Assembly (NCBI RefSeq): GCF_001426565.1
Contig: NZ_LMFA01000001.1
Location: 519,287 to 583,286 of the forward strand
DNA length: 64,000 nucleotides
Direction of reading: 5' to 3'
Source of the DNA: Rhizobium sp. Root482
GTDB taxonomy: Bacteria > Pseudomonadota > Alphaproteobacteria > Rhizobiales > Rhizobiaceae
Part shown: positions 10,382 to 22,427 of the stretch, one piece after another
Numbering within the stretch: the stretch's first letter is position 1
Layout: the number at the start of each line of letters is the position of its first letter
Translations under genes and position numbers: made by a program
The notes under the pieces: generated by a model
The model's database searches: none
What the model was told of the DNA's origin: nothing
What the model saw: the letters and a program-made list of their open reading frames with translations, nothing else

Positions 10382-11356
10382 CTAGGCCGTCAGCTCGCCT
10401 AGAAATCCCTTGACCTCGTAGCCCGGCATGAAATTGCCGATGCGCTTGATTTCCCATTCGAGCGAGATGCCCGATGTTTCGAAAACCCGCTGGCGCACGG
10501 TTTCGCCGAGATATTCCAGTTCATAGCCGCTGGCCTGGCCGGTGTTGATCATGAAATTGCAGTGCATCGGCGACATCTGCGCGCTGCCGATCATCATGCC
10601 GCGGCACCCCGCCTCGTCGATCAGTTTCCAGGCGGAATGGCCGTCGGGATTCTTGAAGGTCGAGCCGCCGGTCTTTTCGCGAATGGGCTGGACCGTCTCG
10701 CGATGCTGGCGCACGGCATCCATGTCGGTCCGGATTTTCGCCCGGTCCTCCGGATAGCCTTCGAAGACGGCATGGGTGAAGATCAGGTCCTTAGACGCCT
10801 GGGAATGGCGATAGCCATAGCCCATATCGGCATTGGAGAGCACATGCTGGTTGCCCCTGCGGTCCACCGCATGAACCTCGACCACCCGCTCGCGCGTCTC
10901 GCCGCCATTGGCGCCAGCATTCATGCGAAGCGCACCGCCGATACTGCCGGGGATGCCATAGAAAAAATGGAAGCCGCCGATGCCGTGATCGAGCGTCATT
11001 GCCGCCAGGTTCTTGTCCGGGCAGATCGCGCCCGCCTTCACGCGGTTTTCCGAGACAAGCTCGATATCGCCAAAGCCCTTGGCCGACAGGCGGATGACGA
11101 CACCCTCGATGCCGCCGTCGCGCACCAGAAGGTTCGAACCGACCCCCATCACCATCACCGGCACTTCGTCGGGCAGCATTTTCAGGAAGGTGACGAGATC
11201 ATCGATGTCATGCGGCTGGAACATCAGTTCGGCAAGGCCGCCGGCGCGGAACCAGGTCACGCGGTCCATCGGCGCGTCCGGCGTCAGGCGCCCGCGCAAT
11301 TCGTTGACGCCCGCTCCGAGCGAGGCCAGAAGTTTTTCACCATTTACCTGTTTCAT
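10382..11356 (-). CDS. murB: UDP-N-acetylenolpyruvoylglucosamine reductase MurB
   Basis: FAD- and NADPH-dependent reductase giving UDP-MurNAc in the cytoplasm. FAD-binding features are seen in [38 protein letters not shown] and [22 protein letters not shown]. The catalytic Ser is in [20 protein letters not shown]. The short loop after GYGYRHS places it in the type II group. 324 aa is normal. Its ATG overlaps the murC stop (ATGA), so the two are coupled. A terminator follows. Confidence 0.97.
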   Translation of the reverse strand: MKQVNGEKLLASLGAGVNELRGRLTPDAPMDRVTWFRAGGLAELMFQPHDIDDLVTFLKMLPDEVPVMVMGVGSNLLVRDGGIEGVVIRLSAKGFGDIELVSENRVKAGAICPDKNLAAMTLDHGIGGFHFFYGIPGSIGGALRMNAGANGGETRERVVEVHAVDRRGNQHVLSNADMGYGYRHSQASKDLIFTHAVFEGYPEDRAKIRTDMDAVRQHRETVQPIREKTGGSTFKNPDGHSAWKLIDEAGCRGMMIGSAQMSPMHCNFMINTGQASGYELEYLGETVRQRVFETSGISLEWEIKRIGNFMPGYEVKGFLGELTA

Positions 11357-12768
11357 GCGGAATGTCCCGAAATGCCCTCAAGTTCGCGCGGTAGCGCCGC
11401 CGCCCAATAGGTAATGCTACCAGCCCCCAAGAGAACCACAAAATCGCCGGGCTGCGCAATGGCGGCGACGATCGGCGCTATTGCCTCCTGCCCCTCGACG
11501 AAACGCGCGTCGCGGTGCCCGCCGGCCTTGATGCGGGAGACGAGTTCCTGTGAATTGACGCCTTCGATCGGGTCTTCGCCCGCCGAATAGACTGGCGCCA
11601 GGAGAACAGTGTCGGCCTCGTTGAAGCAGGCGGAAAAATCCTCGAACAGGCTGTGCAGGCGCGAGAAACGATGCGGCTGATGGACGGCGATGACCCGGCC
11701 CTGGCAGGCCTCGCGCGCTGCCTTCAGCACAGCCTTGATCTCGACCGGATGATGGCCGTAATCGTCATAAACGCGAACATTGTTCCATTCGCCGGTAAAG
11801 GTGAAGCGACGCTTGACGCCGGCGAAGGAGGCCAGCCCCTTGGCGATATCTTCCGGGGAAATGCCCAGCCGCTGGGCAACTGCAATGGCGGCCGTGGCAT
11901 TGGAAACATTGTGGCGGCCCGGCATTGGCAGGCGCAGATCCTGCATCAGGATCACCTTGCCGGTGCGGCGGCGGCGGATTTCGACGTCGAAGACCGAAGT
12001 CGCGCCGTCCATGCGGATATTCGAGAAACGCACATCGGCCTGCGGGTTTTCGCCATAGGTAACGACCTTGCGGTCCTCGATCTTCGACACCATGGTCTGC
12101 ACTTCTGGATGATCGAGGCACATGACGCCGAAACCGTAGAAGGGCACGTTCTCGACGAACTGGCGAAAGGCGGCACGCACCGCATCGAAATTTCCGTAGT
12201 GGTCGAGATGCTCGGGGTCGATATTGGTGACAACGGCGACGTCTGCCGGCAGTTTCAGGAAGGTGCCGTCCGATTCGTCGGCCTCCACCACCATCCACTC
12301 GCCCTCGCCCATGCGGGCATTGGTGCCATAGGCATTGATGATGCCACCATTGATGACCGTCGGATCGAGCCCGCCGGCCTCCAGCAGCGTCGCCACCATC
12401 GAGGTGGTGGTGGTCTTGCCATGGGTGCCGCCGATGGCGATCGCATTGCGGAATCGCATCAGTTCGGCCAGCATTTCGGCGCGACGCACCACCGGCAAGA
12501 GTTTTTCCCGAGCGGCGACAAGCTCCGGATTGTCTTTCCTGATCGCGGTCGAGACGACCACGACCTCGGCATCGCCGATATTGGCCGCCTGGTGTCCGAC
12601 GAAAACCCCGATGCCCTTGTCGCGCAGGCGCTGGACATTGGCGCTGTCGGCCTGATCGGACCCCTGGACCCTGTGGCCAAGATTGTGCAGCACCTCGGCA
12701 ATACCGCTCATGCCGATACCACCGATACCGATGAAATGAACGAGGCCGATCGTCTGCGGCATTTTCAT
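11353..12768 (-). CDS. murC: UDP-N-acetylmuramate--L-alanine ligase MurC
   Basis: Adds L-Ala to UDP-MurNAc with ATP. The N-terminal Rossmann motif is [17 protein letters not shown] (residues 11-27). The Mur ligase P-loop is [10 protein letters not shown] (about 113-122). Downstream, [26 protein letters not shown] and [14 protein letters not shown] are MurC landmarks. 471 aa is normal. The start overlaps the murG stop and the stop overlaps the murB start, so murG-murC-murB are tightly coupled. No anomaly seen. Confidence 0.98.
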   Translation of the reverse strand: MKMPQTIGLVHFIGIGGIGMSGIAEVLHNLGHRVQGSDQADSANVQRLRDKGIGVFVGHQAANIGDAEVVVVSTAIRKDNPELVAAREKLLPVVRRAEMLAELMRFRNAIAIGGTHGKTTTTSMVATLLEAGGLDPTVINGGIINAYGTNARMGEGEWMVVEADESDGTFLKLPADVAVVTNIDPEHLDHYGNFDAVRAAFRQFVENVPFYGFGVMCLDHPEVQTMVSKIEDRKVVTYGENPQADVRFSNIRMDGATSVFDVEIRRRRTGKVILMQDLRLPMPGRHNVSNATAAIAVAQRLGISPEDIAKGLASFAGVKRRFTFTGEWNNVRVYDDYGHHPVEIKAVLKAAREACQGRVIAVHQPHRFSRLHSLFEDFSACFNEADTVLLAPVYSAGEDPIEGVNSQELVSRIKAGGHRDARFVEGQEAIAPIVAAIAQPGDFVVLLGAGSITYWAAALPRELEGISGHSA

Positions 12769-13889
12769 GAGCGTGTTTCCTTGAACTGTGCAATCGTCGC
12801 GCCGCCCGCAATAGCTTCAACCATTGCTGCAAGCAAGCGCGCGGCATCCGGCTTGCCCGCCTGTTTCGCCCGCGCCGCCATGTCCGAGAGCTTTGCCGGA
12901 TTGCGCATCGCGTCGGTCAGGATTCGCGCCAGCTTCTCGGCGGAAAGTTCGGCCTGCGCGATGACCTTGGCGCCGCCGCTTGCCGCGAGCGCCGCCGCAT
13001 TGGCAGCCTGGTCGTGATCCAGCGCATAAGGATAGGGCACGAGGATCGCCGGGCGGCCGATGACCGAGATTTCCGAGACGGTCGAGGCGCCGGAACGGCA
13101 AAGTACGAGATGGGCGGCGGCGATGCGCTCCGCCATGTCGGTGAAGAACGGCGCGATCTCGGCATCCATCTCCAGCTTGCGCGCGCAGGCCTGCACCATG
13201 TCCATGTCTTCGGCGCGCGCCTGCTGGGTCACCTTCAGGCGCCTTCTCAGGTCGTCATCGAGAAGGCTGATGGCCGTCGGCACGGTCTTGGAAAAATACT
13301 GCGCGCCCTGGCTGCCGCCGAAAACGACCAGACGAAATTCCTCGCCTTCGCCCGACGGGCGATAGGGTATTTCGGCAGCCGTGAGCACGGCGGGGCGGAC
13401 GGGATTGCCGGTGGCCACGGTCTTTGCGGCGTAAGCGCCCGCCGTCTCGGGCAGGAAACCGCCAGCGATCGCCTTGACATCCTTCGCCAGCATCCGGTTG
13501 GCCCGGCCCATCACCGCATTCTGTTCGTGGATCATCGTGGGGATGCGCAACCCCTTGGCCGCCAGCAGCGGCGGCACGGTGGGATAGCCGCCGAAACCAA
13601 CCACGACCTTCGGCCGCAATCGCGCCATCAGGCGGCGCGCAGCGCGCATGCCGGACCACAGCGTCCACAATGCGCCCACGATTTTCACGGGGTTCTTCGA
13701 GCCGATGGTGGCGGATGGCACGACATGGATTTCGTCGGCCGGGAATTTTCCGGCATAGCGTTCCGCCCGGCTGTCGGTGACCAGATGCACCGAATAGCCG
13801 GATGCCTTCAGTTCATGCGCCAGCGCCTCGGCTGGAAACAGATGGCCGCCGGTACCGCCGGCGGCAAGCATGATGATGCCCTTGGTCAT
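12765..13889 (-). CDS. murG: Lipid II synthase MurG (GlcNAc transferase)
   Basis: GT-B glycosyltransferase at the inner face of the membrane; it adds GlcNAc to lipid I to give lipid II. The N-terminus has the glycine-rich [14 protein letters not shown] motif (residues 11-24). A second G-loop reads [12 protein letters not shown], and the nucleotide-binding region has [23 protein letters not shown]. 374 aa is normal. It is 9 bp after ftsW and its stop overlaps the start of murC. Confidence 0.98.
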   Translation of the reverse strand: MTKGIIMLAAGGTGGHLFPAEALAHELKASGYSVHLVTDSRAERYAGKFPADEIHVVPSATIGSKNPVKIVGALWTLWSGMRAARRLMARLRPKVVVGFGGYPTVPPLLAAKGLRIPTMIHEQNAVMGRANRMLAKDVKAIAGGFLPETAGAYAAKTVATGNPVRPAVLTAAEIPYRPSGEGEEFRLVVFGGSQGAQYFSKTVPTAISLLDDDLRRRLKVTQQARAEDMDMVQACARKLEMDAEIAPFFTDMAERIAAAHLVLCRSGASTVSEISVIGRPAILVPYPYALDHDQAANAAALAASGGAKVIAQAELSAEKLARILTDAMRNPAKLSDMAARAKQAGKPDAARLLAAMVEAIAGGATIAQFKETRS

Positions 13890-13898
13890 GATCGATCC

Positions 13899-15053
13899 TT
13901 ATTCCGCCGCAACGCCCACGCCGGACCGGAACAGGCTGCGCTCGACGGCACGCTTTTCCGGGCGATGGCGGGTCAGCGCCAGGATGAACCCGGCCGTCAC
14001 GCAGATCGCTACCATGGAAGAGCCGCCATAGGAAATCAGCGGCAGGGTCATACCCTTGGCGGGCAGCAGTTCGAGATTGACGCCGATATTGATCATCGAC
14101 TGGATGCCGATCTGCAACACTAGGCCGGCAACGGCAAAACGGTTGAAATCATTGCGCTCGCGGAAAGCATGGTTGAGCCCGCGCATGACCAGGACGGCAA
14201 AGATCAGGACGATGACCATGCAGAAGATGATGCCGAACTCTTCCGCAGCGACCGAGAAGATGAAATCGGTGTGGCTGTCGGGAATGATCCGCTTGACGAT
14301 GCCCTCGCCCGGACCCTGCCCCAGCCAGTCGCCGCGAATAATGGCTTCCCGCGCCGTATCGACCTGGAACGTGTCGCCCTCCCCGGTCAGGAACCGGTCG
14401 ATACGGCCGGTAACGTGGGGCAGCATCGTATAGGCAACGCCGAAGCCGCCGACGGCAAGACCGCCGAGCACGACGATCCACAGCCAGGGCATCCCCGCCA
14501 TGAAGAACATGCCGCCCCAGACAGCGGTCGTCAGGATGGTCTGGCCAAGGTCCGGCTGGGCAACGAGAAGGGCCGCGACGATGCCGTAGAGCAGGATGGC
14601 GAAGAGATTGCCGGGAATTTCCGGTTGGCGCGCATGTTCGGAAAACAGCCAGGCGCAGACGACCACAAAGGCGGGCTTCAGGAATTCCGACGGCTGGACG
14701 GACAGGCCCATCAGCGAGATCCAGCGCCGCGATCCCTTGACCTCGGCGCCGAAGAACAGCGCCAGAACCATCATGGCAAGCGATGCCAGGAGCAGGATCA
14801 TCGCCGCGCGGCGCACCTGCCGCGGCGTCAGGAAGGAAATGCCGATCATCACGGCAAGCGACGGCAAGAGAAAGGCCGCGTGACGCTTGACGAAGTGGAA
14901 ACTGTCGAGGCCGATGCGCTCGGCGACGGCGGGGCTTGCCGCAAAGGACAGCATGAAGCCGATCCCCATCAGAAGGATGAAGGTCGCCAGGAAGAACCTG
15001 TCGATCGTCCAGAACCAGTCGGCCACAGGGCCACGTTCGGCACGGCTTACCAT
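13899..15053 (-). CDS. ftsW: Septal peptidoglycan polymerase FtsW
   Basis: SEDS-family glycan polymerase that works with the transpeptidase FtsI at the septum. About ten hydrophobic segments are seen. SEDS landmarks include VKGSRRWISLMGLSVQPSEF, VAQPDLGQTIL and the C-terminal PLISYGGSSMVA. I start at 15053 (MVSRAERGPVADWFWTIDRF) with AAGGGG about 10 nt upstream; the frame is open 20 codons further, but that extension is polar and atypical. 384 aa. It lies between murD (73-bp gap) and murG (9 bp). Confidence 0.95.
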   Translation of the reverse strand: MVSRAERGPVADWFWTIDRFFLATFILLMGIGFMLSFAASPAVAERIGLDSFHFVKRHAAFLLPSLAVMIGISFLTPRQVRRAAMILLLASLAMMVLALFFGAEVKGSRRWISLMGLSVQPSEFLKPAFVVVCAWLFSEHARQPEIPGNLFAILLYGIVAALLVAQPDLGQTILTTAVWGGMFFMAGMPWLWIVVLGGLAVGGFGVAYTMLPHVTGRIDRFLTGEGDTFQVDTAREAIIRGDWLGQGPGEGIVKRIIPDSHTDFIFSVAAEEFGIIFCMVIVLIFAVLVMRGLNHAFRERNDFNRFAVAGLVLQIGIQSMINIGVNLELLPAKGMTLPLISYGGSSMVAICVTAGFILALTRHRPEKRAVERSLFRSGVGVAAE

Positions 15054-15126
15054 TTCTTCGTTCCCCTTCAAGGCGCAGACTGCGCCAGACTTCTCATCCA
15101 GCCGGGCATTCAAGCCCGGCCCGGTC

Positions 15127-16518
15127 TCATATCAGCATCGTCACGCCGTCGATCGCCCGGACATGGGCGACGAAGGCATCTCCGCGGACTTCGAAATTCT
15201 TGTACTGGTCGAAGCTTGCGCAAGCCGGGGATAACAGGACAGCGGCCTCGCCTGCTTCATCCCTGGCCGCATCGGCGCTGGCATGGCCGACGGCCTGTTC
15301 CAGCGTGCCTGAAATCTCGAAGGCAACCGCCTCGCCCAATGTCGCCGCGAAGACCGGAGCCGCCTCGCCGATGAGATAGGCCTTGGCGATCCTCGGGAAG
15401 AAGGGCGCAAGCGCGGCGATGCCGCCTTCCTTGGGCAATCCGCCGGCAATCCAGTAGATCCGCTCATAGCTCGCCAATGCGGGCGCTGCGGCCTCGGCAT
15501 TGGTCGCCTTGCTGTCGTTGACGAAGATCACCCGATCCTTGCGGGCGACCGGCTGCATGCGGTGCCGGAGGCCGGGAAAGGAGGAAAGCCCCGTCAGTAT
15601 CTCGCTTTCAGGAACGCCGACGGAAAGACAGGCCGCCATCGCCGCCGCCGCGTTCTGGACATTGTGGCTGCCGCGCAGTGTCGCGATGCCGTCGAGATCG
15701 GCAAGCACCGTCGCGATCCCGCCTTCGGCACGAATGACGCGGCTGCCATCGGCATAGAGCCCCTCGCCGAGCGGGCGATGACGGGCGATGCGCACCACCG
15801 GCCGGCCTGCGAGCGCGGCGCGATCGGCAATTGCCTCGCAATAGGGATCATCGACGCCGATGATCGCCGTGTCGCTTGCCGCCACCAAACGTTCCTTGAT
15901 GCCGGCATAATGCTGCATGTCGCCGTGCCGGTCGAGATGATCCGGCGTCAGGTTGAGCAGGATGCCGACGGACGGATCGAGCGTCGGCGCCAGATCGATC
16001 TGGTAGGAAGAGCACTCGACGACATGGAACCGGTCGGCCGCCGGCGGATCGAGCGTCATGATCGCGGTGCCGATATTGCCGCCGAGCTGCGTATCGCGGC
16101 CGCTCGATTTCAGGATATGGGCAATCAGTGCCGTCGTCGTCGATTTGCCATTGGTGCCGGTAATGGCGATGAACGGGCAACCGGGCGCATGGGCCCGGCG
16201 CTCGCGCACGAAAAGCTCGACATCGCCGATGATCTCGACGCCGGCGGCCTTGGCAAGGTCGACGGTCCAGTGCGGCTTCGGATGGGTGAGCGGAACGCCG
16301 GGCGACAGTACGAAGGCGGAGAAACCCGACCAGTCCGCCTGGCGCAGATCGCCGGTGCCGATCCCGAGCGCGGCCGCCTTGGCGACGCTGTCGGGATTGT
16401 CGTCCCAGGCCGTTACCGACGCGCCGCCGGCAACCAGCGCCTGCGCCGTCGCCAGCCCCGATCCGCCAAGACCGAAGAGCGCGACCTGCCTGTCCCTGAA
16501 TGTCGTGGCCGGGATCAT
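15127..16518 (-). CDS. murD: UDP-N-acetylmuramoyl-L-alanine--D-glutamate ligase MurD
   Basis: Adds D-Glu to UDP-MurNAc-L-Ala with ATP. The N-terminal Rossmann motif is [15 protein letters not shown], the P-loop is [16 protein letters not shown] (about 119-134), and [10 protein letters not shown] and [13 protein letters not shown] follow as in the family. The NDSKATN motif ([15 protein letters not shown]) is specific to MurD. 463 aa is normal. It is separated from mraY by 4 bp, so the two are co-transcribed. Confidence 0.98.
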   Translation of the reverse strand: MIPATTFRDRQVALFGLGGSGLATAQALVAGGASVTAWDDNPDSVAKAAALGIGTGDLRQADWSGFSAFVLSPGVPLTHPKPHWTVDLAKAAGVEIIGDVELFVRERRAHAPGCPFIAITGTNGKSTTTALIAHILKSSGRDTQLGGNIGTAIMTLDPPAADRFHVVECSSYQIDLAPTLDPSVGILLNLTPDHLDRHGDMQHYAGIKERLVAASDTAIIGVDDPYCEAIADRAALAGRPVVRIARHRPLGEGLYADGSRVIRAEGGIATVLADLDGIATLRGSHNVQNAAAAMAACLSVGVPESEILTGLSSFPGLRHRMQPVARKDRVIFVNDSKATNAEAAAPALASYERIYWIAGGLPKEGGIAALAPFFPRIAKAYLIGEAAPVFAATLGEAVAFEISGTLEQAVGHASADAARDEAGEAAVLLSPACASFDQYKNFEVRGDAFVAHVRAIDGVTMLI

Positions 16519-16522
16519 GGTG

Positions 16523-17623
16523 TTACCTGAGCTTCAGCGTCGAAAGGCCGATCATGGCGAGAATGACCGCGATGATCCAGAACCGGATCACCACCTGGCT
16601 TTCCGTCCAGCCCTTCTTTTCGAAATGATGATGGATCGGCGCCATCAGAAAGACGCGCCGGCCGGTGCGCTTGAACCAGAACACCTGGATGATCACCGAC
16701 AGCGTTTCGATGACGAACAACCCACCGATGATGATCATGACGATCTCGTGCTTGGTGGCGACGGCCACCGTACCGATCAGCCCGCCGAGTGCCAGCGAGC
16801 CGGTATCGCCCATGAAGATCGCCGCCGGCGGCGCGTTGAACCAGAGAAAACCGAGACCGGCGCCGATGACGGCGCCTAGAATGACGGCGAGTTCGCCGGT
16901 GCCGGGCACGAAATGGATCTGCAGGTAATTGGCAAACACCGCGTTGCCGGCCAGATAGGCGATGACGCCGAAGGAGGCCGCCGCGATCATCACCGGCACG
17001 ATGGCTAGGCCATCCAGCCCGTCCGTCAGATTGACCGCATTGCCGGCCCCGACGATGACGAAGCCGCCGAACAGGATGAAGAAATAGCCGAGATTGAGAG
17101 TGAAATCCTTGAGGAACGGGAAGGTCAGCGACGACCCGAAGGTCGATCCCGCAGCCCCAGCAAGCAAGGCCGCACGCATCATGAAGAAGACGGCGATAGC
17201 CGCGATCAGGAATTCGAGGCCAAGCCGCGCCTTGCCGGAAAAGCCCTTGTCCGACTGCTTGGTTACCTTGAGATAGTCGTCATAGAAGCCGATGGCACCG
17301 AAGCCGAGGGTCACCAGCAGCGTGGAGACCACATAAACGCTGGAGAGATCGGCCCAGAGCAGCGAACTGCCGACAATGCCGGCGAGGATCATCAGGCCGC
17401 CCATGGTCGGCGTTCCCGCCTTCTTGAAATGGGTCTGCGGCCCGTCGGCGCGGATCGGCTGGCCACGGCCCTGCCGTACCCTGAGCGACGAGATCATCCG
17501 CGGCCCGAACAGGAAGACGATCAGCGCCGAGGTGAACAGCGAGGCGCCGGTCCGGAAGGTGATGTACCGGAACAGGTTGAAAAACTGAAAATGGTCCGCC
17601 AGTTCGACAAGCCAGATGAGCAT
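16523..17623 (-). CDS. mraY: Phospho-N-acetylmuramoyl-pentapeptide transferase MraY
   Basis: Integral membrane enzyme that transfers phospho-MurNAc-pentapeptide to undecaprenyl phosphate, giving lipid I. The acidic motif [13 protein letters not shown], the nucleotide motif [14 protein letters not shown] and the cytoplasmic HHHFEKKGW loop are all intact. About ten membrane segments are seen. 366 aa is normal. It lies 107 bp after murF and 4 bp before murD. Confidence 0.98.
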   Translation of the reverse strand: MLIWLVELADHFQFFNLFRYITFRTGASLFTSALIVFLFGPRMISSLRVRQGRGQPIRADGPQTHFKKAGTPTMGGLMILAGIVGSSLLWADLSSVYVVSTLLVTLGFGAIGFYDDYLKVTKQSDKGFSGKARLGLEFLIAAIAVFFMMRAALLAGAAGSTFGSSLTFPFLKDFTLNLGYFFILFGGFVIVGAGNAVNLTDGLDGLAIVPVMIAAASFGVIAYLAGNAVFANYLQIHFVPGTGELAVILGAVIGAGLGFLWFNAPPAAIFMGDTGSLALGGLIGTVAVATKHEIVMIIIGGLFVIETLSVIIQVFWFKRTGRRVFLMAPIHHHFEKKGWTESQVVIRFWIIAVILAMIGLSTLKLR

Positions 17624-17730
17624 AAGGGACCTTTCCCCAAAGGTGCGTTTCGGAATCCATCGGTCAGAATCACCGACTGGAAGAAGTATCGCGTCGTATC
17701 AATAGTGTCGGCCGGGCGCACTGCCCTTAT

Positions 17731-19158
17731 TCAGCGTTTCCCATCGGCGAGCACGGGATGGGCGTCGAGCAGGGCCGAGACGATCCTGCCGCAACCCGTT
17801 CCCTTGGACGATTTGACCATCACCACATCCCCTGCGGTGACGGAAGAAACCGCAAAATCCTTCAATTCATCGACATTTTCACGATATTCCACGCGAATAT
17901 CGTCCGGCAGGGCATCGCGCAGATGCGCCATCTGCGGTCCGGCCAGCCAGACGTCGCGAATGCCCGCGTCAATCAGCGGCTGCGCGAGATCGGCATGGAC
18001 GCTGTCGGAAAATTCGCCCATTTCCAGCATGTCGCCGAGAATGGCGATCCGGCGACCGTCATCCGCAAGCTGCGTGTCGCTGAGGAGAGCGATGGCGGCC
18101 AGCATCGAGGCCGGGTTGGCATTGTAGCTCTCGTCGATCAGCACGAAGGAACCCGCGCCGATGGACAGGCGGTGGCGTGCGCCGCGTCCTTTTTCCGGCT
18201 GCAAACTGGCGAGGGCTGTAACCGCCGCCTGCATATCGGCGCCGACCAGGCGAGCGGCGGCAAGGGCGGCAAGGGCATTTTCAGCGATATGCCGGCCGGG
18301 CGCGCCGATCTGGATTTCCAGGGTCTGGCCCTCGACCGCCGCCCAGAGAACGGCATCGCTCGAACCACCGGAAAACTCCACCATGCGGACATCGGCCTTG
18401 GCGCTCGCACCGAAGCTGTGGACATGCGCGATGCCGAGCGCCGTGGCGGCTTTTTCCAGCGTCTCGAACTGATCGTTGTCGCGGTTGAGGATCACATGGC
18501 CGTCCTCGACCAGACCTTCCATGATTTCCGCCTTGGCAGCGGAAATCTCGTCGAGATTCTTGAAATTGCCGAGATGGGCGGCGGCGATCGTGGTGATGAT
18601 CGCGACATGCGGACGAACCATCTTGACCAGCGGCCGGATTTCATCGGCATGATTCATGCCGATTTCGAAAATGCCGAAATCGGTATTTTCCGGCATGCGC
18701 GACAGGGTCAGCGGCACGCCCCAGTGATTGTTGAAGGAAGCGACCGAGGCATGCACCCGCCCGGACGGCGCAAGAATGTGGCGCAGCATTTCCTTGGTGG
18801 TGGTCTTGCCGACCGAGCCGGTGACGGCAATGATCTTGGCGGCACTTCGATCGCGCGCCGCGCAACCGAGCCGCACCATGGCATCCAGCACGTCGTCGAC
18901 GACGATCATCGGTGCGGTCACCCGGCCGAGCGCCGGCAGTTTCGCCTCGCTGACGACCAGAAGGCTGGCGCCGTTGGCAACCGCTATCCCGGCATAGTCA
19001 TGGCCATCCACCCGGTCGCCCTTGATAGCGAAGAAGGCCTCGCCCGTGTCGATCGAACGGCTGTCGATCGAAATGCCGGTGATGCCCTCAGGCAGTTTGC
19101 CCATCGGCCGGCCGTTCATTGCCGCCATCAGATCGCTGGTGGTCCACAGAAAGCTCAA
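17731..19158 (-). CDS. murF: UDP-MurNAc-tripeptide--D-Ala-D-Ala ligase MurF
   Basis: Adds the dipeptide made by DdlB and completes the UDP-MurNAc-pentapeptide. The N-terminal domain has ISIDSRSIDTGEAFFAIKG. The P-loop is VTGSVGKTTTKEML (about 113-126). The central region has FNNHWGVPLTLSRMP and FGIFEIGMNHADEI, both MurF-specific, and the C-terminal domain has LIDESYNANPASM. 475 aa is normal. It starts one base after the murE stop. Confidence 0.98.
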   Translation of the reverse strand: MSFLWTTSDLMAAMNGRPMGKLPEGITGISIDSRSIDTGEAFFAIKGDRVDGHDYAGIAVANGASLLVVSEAKLPALGRVTAPMIVVDDVLDAMVRLGCAARDRSAAKIIAVTGSVGKTTTKEMLRHILAPSGRVHASVASFNNHWGVPLTLSRMPENTDFGIFEIGMNHADEIRPLVKMVRPHVAIITTIAAAHLGNFKNLDEISAAKAEIMEGLVEDGHVILNRDNDQFETLEKAATALGIAHVHSFGASAKADVRMVEFSGGSSDAVLWAAVEGQTLEIQIGAPGRHIAENALAALAAARLVGADMQAAVTALASLQPEKGRGARHRLSIGAGSFVLIDESYNANPASMLAAIALLSDTQLADDGRRIAILGDMLEMGEFSDSVHADLAQPLIDAGIRDVWLAGPQMAHLRDALPDDIRVEYRENVDELKDFAVSSVTAGDVVMVKSSKGTGCGRIVSALLDAHPVLADGKR

Positions 19159-19159
19159 A

Positions 19160-20620
19160 TCATTGACCTCCCAAGGCTTTCTTCAGCTCGGCATGATCGG
19201 AGAACGGCAGGGTCACGGACCCGACGGTCTGCCCCTCCTCATGCCCCTTGCCGGCCACGATCAGCGTGTCGCCGGCCTTCAGCATGGCAACCGCCGCCCT
19301 GATCGCCTCGGCCCGATCGCCGATCTCCGTCGCGCCCGGGGCCGCGTCCATAATCTCGCCGCGAATGACCTGCGGCACTTCGGAACGGGGGTTGTCGTCG
19401 GTAACGATCACCACATCCGCCAGTCGCGTGGCGATCTCGCCCATGAGCGGCCGCTTGCCCTTGTCGCGGTCGCCGCCGCAGCCGAAAACCACGACGATGC
19501 GACCGGTGGTGAAGGGACGCACCGAGGACAGGACATTTTCCAGCGCATCCGGCTTATGGGCATAATCGACATAGGCAAGCGCGCCGTCCTTCGTCTGCCC
19601 GACCAGTTCGAGGCGCCCGGACGCGCCCTGGAGCTTGTCGAGTGCCGCCATCGCCTGCTTGGCACTGATGCCGGTGGACATGGCGAGCCCGGCCGCCACC
19701 AGCGCATTGGAAATCTGGAAATCGCCGGCCAGCGGCACATGCACTTCGAAGATCTCGTCGCCGACATGGATTTCGGCGATCTGCTTGTGGCGGAAATGCT
19801 CGACGCGCTTGAGGGAGAGATACTCTCCCTTGCGTCCGACCGTGAGCACCTCATGCCCTGCCGCCTTGGCCGCTGCGATGGCCTGTGCCGACCAGGAATC
19901 GTCCGAGAAGATCACCGCCGGCGAGCCCTTCGGCAGCACGCCGTCGAACAACCGCATCTTGGCGGCCATGTAGTCCTCGACGGTCGGGTGATAGTCCATA
20001 TGATCGCGGCCGAGATTGGTGAAGCCGGCCGCCGAAAGCCGCACACCGTCGAGACGGTGCTGATCGAGCCCGTGGCTGGAAGCCTCCATCGCCGCATGGG
20101 TGACGCCGGCATCGGCAAGTTCGGCGAGAAGCTGATGCAGCGAAACGGGATCGGGCGTGGTCAGCGATCCATAATCGTTGCGGCCGGGCGCGATAACGCC
20201 GGTGGTGCCGATCATCGCCGCCGGATGGCCGCAATGGGCCCAGATCTGGCGGGTAAATGAAGCGACGGAGGTCTTGCCGGCCGTGCCGGTGACGGCCACC
20301 ATGGTCTTCGGCTGGTGCGCATGGAAATTCGCCGCCGCGATGGCCAGGACCCGGCGCGGCGTGGTCGCAGCGAGAACCGGGACAGAGCCATTGCCAGGCG
20401 ATCCGCCATCCGCGACCACAACAGTGGCGCCCCGGGAAATGGCGTCTTCGATGAAAGCCTTGCCATCGGCCTTGCTGCCGGAAAGGGCTACGAACAGCGC
20501 GCCCGGAACGACCCGCCGGCTATCGGCGGTGATGGCGGTAATTTCGGTTTCGCCGGTTGCCGGACCCAGTTGCGCGGCAATTTCGGGAAAATCCGTCCCG
20601 ATAAGGTCTTTGATCTTCAT
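19160..20620 (-). CDS. murE: UDP-MurNAc-L-Ala-D-Glu--meso-diaminopimelate ligase MurE
   Basis: Adds meso-diaminopimelate to the stem peptide. The DAP-specific motif DNPR is at residues 409-412 ([14 protein letters not shown]), so this organism has DAP-type peptidoglycan. The P-loop is [13 protein letters not shown] (about 110-122), with [19 protein letters not shown] after it. I start at 20620 ([10 protein letters not shown]), the usual N-terminus; the frame is open 66 codons upstream, but that part overlaps the ftsI end and has no family similarity. 486 aa. Confidence 0.97.
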   Translation of the reverse strand: MKIKDLIGTDFPEIAAQLGPATGETEITAITADSRRVVPGALFVALSGSKADGKAFIEDAISRGATVVVADGGSPGNGSVPVLAATTPRRVLAIAAANFHAHQPKTMVAVTGTAGKTSVASFTRQIWAHCGHPAAMIGTTGVIAPGRNDYGSLTTPDPVSLHQLLAELADAGVTHAAMEASSHGLDQHRLDGVRLSAAGFTNLGRDHMDYHPTVEDYMAAKMRLFDGVLPKGSPAVIFSDDSWSAQAIAAAKAAGHEVLTVGRKGEYLSLKRVEHFRHKQIAEIHVGDEIFEVHVPLAGDFQISNALVAAGLAMSTGISAKQAMAALDKLQGASGRLELVGQTKDGALAYVDYAHKPDALENVLSSVRPFTTGRIVVVFGCGGDRDKGKRPLMGEIATRLADVVIVTDDNPRSEVPQVIRGEIMDAAPGATEIGDRAEAIRAAVAMLKAGDTLIVAGKGHEEGQTVGSVTLPFSDHAELKKALGGQ

Positions 20621-20684
20621 GGATGCACTTTTCAAAACGAACCGATGCGCCGGGCGGCGAATCCTCCTGATTGTCATTCCATGG

Positions 20685-22427
20685 TCAATAAGACACAAGC
20701 AAGGCAGAACCGTCCTCGCCGAATTTGGGCTCGACGCCCAGCAGCGAGGCGGACCGGCTGATGATGTCACGGACCAGCGGCGCGGCGTTGCCGGCAGCGG
20801 TGCGGATACCCCTTTCACCGGTTTTCGGCTCGTCGATGAAGGCCAGGACGATATATTGCGGGTTGTCGATCGGAAAGCCCGCGAGGAAAGCGTTGAAGTT
20901 CAGATCGTTGGAATAACGGCCGTTGACCACCTTGTCGGCGGTGCCGGTCTTGCCGCCAACGTTGAAGCCGGCAACCAGCGCGTTTCTGCCCGAACCGTGG
21001 GTGCCGTTCCAGCGGAACAGGTAGCGCATGTCGTCGCTGGTGCTCTTTTTGATCACCGTCGTGGAAGCCGCTTCCGCCTCTTCAACGGTGCGCGGCAGGA
21101 AAGTCGGCTCGATCAGCTTACCGCCGTTCATCAGCGCCGCGCCAGCGACGGCTGTCTGCAGCGGGGTGGTCGAGACACCGTGGCCGAATGAAATCGTGAT
21201 CGAATTGATCTTCTTCCATTCGCGCGGCTGGCTCGGGGTCTTCACCTCGGGCAGTTCCGTCTGCATCCGGGTCAGGAGGCCAAGGCGAGTGAGAAATTCC
21301 TTGTGACCGGGAATGCCGACGATGTCGGCCATCTTGGCCGTGCCGATATTGGAAGAATACTGGAAGATTTCCGGAACGGTCAGCACCCGCCGCTTGCCGT
21401 GGAAATCCTTGATGGTGAAGCCGCCAATGCGGATGGGGAAACGCGCGTCGAAACTGTCCTTCAGCGTCACCTTGCCGGAATCGAGCGCCATCGCCGTCGT
21501 AAACGACTTGAAGGTCGAGCCCATCTCGAACGTGCCGTTCGACATACGGTTCAGCCAGCCGTCCTTGGCGCCGCCGGCCGGATTGTTCGGGTCATAGTCG
21601 GGGACCGAGGCCATGGCGAGAACTTCGCCCGTCCTGACATCCAGCACCACCGCGCCGGCGGCGATCGCCTTGAATTCCGTCATGCCGTTGGCAATGACAT
21701 CCCGGACGATGTTCTGGACACGCAGATCGATCGACAGTTTTACGGGCTCCAGCTTGGCATTGCTGGTCATGCCGATGGCGGCCAGATCGGCAAGCCCCTG
21801 GTTGTCGATATAGCGTTCCATGCCGGCGATGCCGCGATTGTCGACATTGACATGGCCCACGACATGCGACGCGGTCGCGCCGCCGGGATAGAAGCGGCGC
21901 TTTTCCGGACGAAAGCCGATGCCGGGGATGCCGAGCGCCAGGATTTCGCTCTGCTGCTTCGGCGTCAACTGGCGGCGAAGCCATTGGAACCGCGACGGCG
22001 ATTTGAGCTTGTTATAGATGTCAGCAATGTCGAGATTGGGCAGCACTGTCGCAAGATGCTCGACGGCCTCGTCGGCATCGACGATCTTGTGCGGTTCCGC
22101 ATAGAGCGAGACGGTGCGAATGTCCGTTGCCAGGATTTCTCCATTGCGGTCGAGAATGTCCGGGCGTGACGCCATCAGATTATCGGCGCGACCGATGCTT
22201 GAAACCGTATCGGGCTGGGCCAGGCCATATTGAACGAGGCGACCGCCGACGATGCAATAGACGACCGCGAAGCCGGCGATGACGATGGCGACCCGGCTTT
22301 TCGCCTGATTGCTGCTGCGCTTGCGCGTCCCCTCGAAGGGCATGCCGAGATCGCCGGGGTGATTATTGCCGCCGGCGGAGAAATGAGCCTTGCTCTTGAC
22401 GACCATGATGCGGGAGAGAAAGGACAT
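20685..22427 (-). CDS. ftsI: Septal transpeptidase FtsI (class B penicillin-binding protein 3)
   Basis: Cross-links septal peptidoglycan in the periplasm, together with FtsW. A basic cytoplasmic tail is followed by one membrane segment (about residues 45-65) and the PBP dimerisation domain with [16 protein letters not shown]. The transpeptidase domain has all three motifs: STFK (304-307), SSN (358-360) and KTGT (493-496). 580 aa is normal. Its start overlaps the last base of the ftsL stop (TGATG), so the two are translationally coupled. Confidence 0.97.
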   Translation of the reverse strand: MSFLSRIMVVKSKAHFSAGGNNHPGDLGMPFEGTRKRSSNQAKSRVAIVIAGFAVVYCIVGGRLVQYGLAQPDTVSSIGRADNLMASRPDILDRNGEILATDIRTVSLYAEPHKIVDADEAVEHLATVLPNLDIADIYNKLKSPSRFQWLRRQLTPKQQSEILALGIPGIGFRPEKRRFYPGGATASHVVGHVNVDNRGIAGMERYIDNQGLADLAAIGMTSNAKLEPVKLSIDLRVQNIVRDVIANGMTEFKAIAAGAVVLDVRTGEVLAMASVPDYDPNNPAGGAKDGWLNRMSNGTFEMGSTFKSFTTAMALDSGKVTLKDSFDARFPIRIGGFTIKDFHGKRRVLTVPEIFQYSSNIGTAKMADIVGIPGHKEFLTRLGLLTRMQTELPEVKTPSQPREWKKINSITISFGHGVSTTPLQTAVAGAALMNGGKLIEPTFLPRTVEEAEAASTTVIKKSTSDDMRYLFRWNGTHGSGRNALVAGFNVGGKTGTADKVVNGRYSNDLNFNAFLAGFPIDNPQYIVLAFIDEPKTGERGIRTAAGNAAPLVRDIISRSASLLGVEPKFGEDGSALLVSY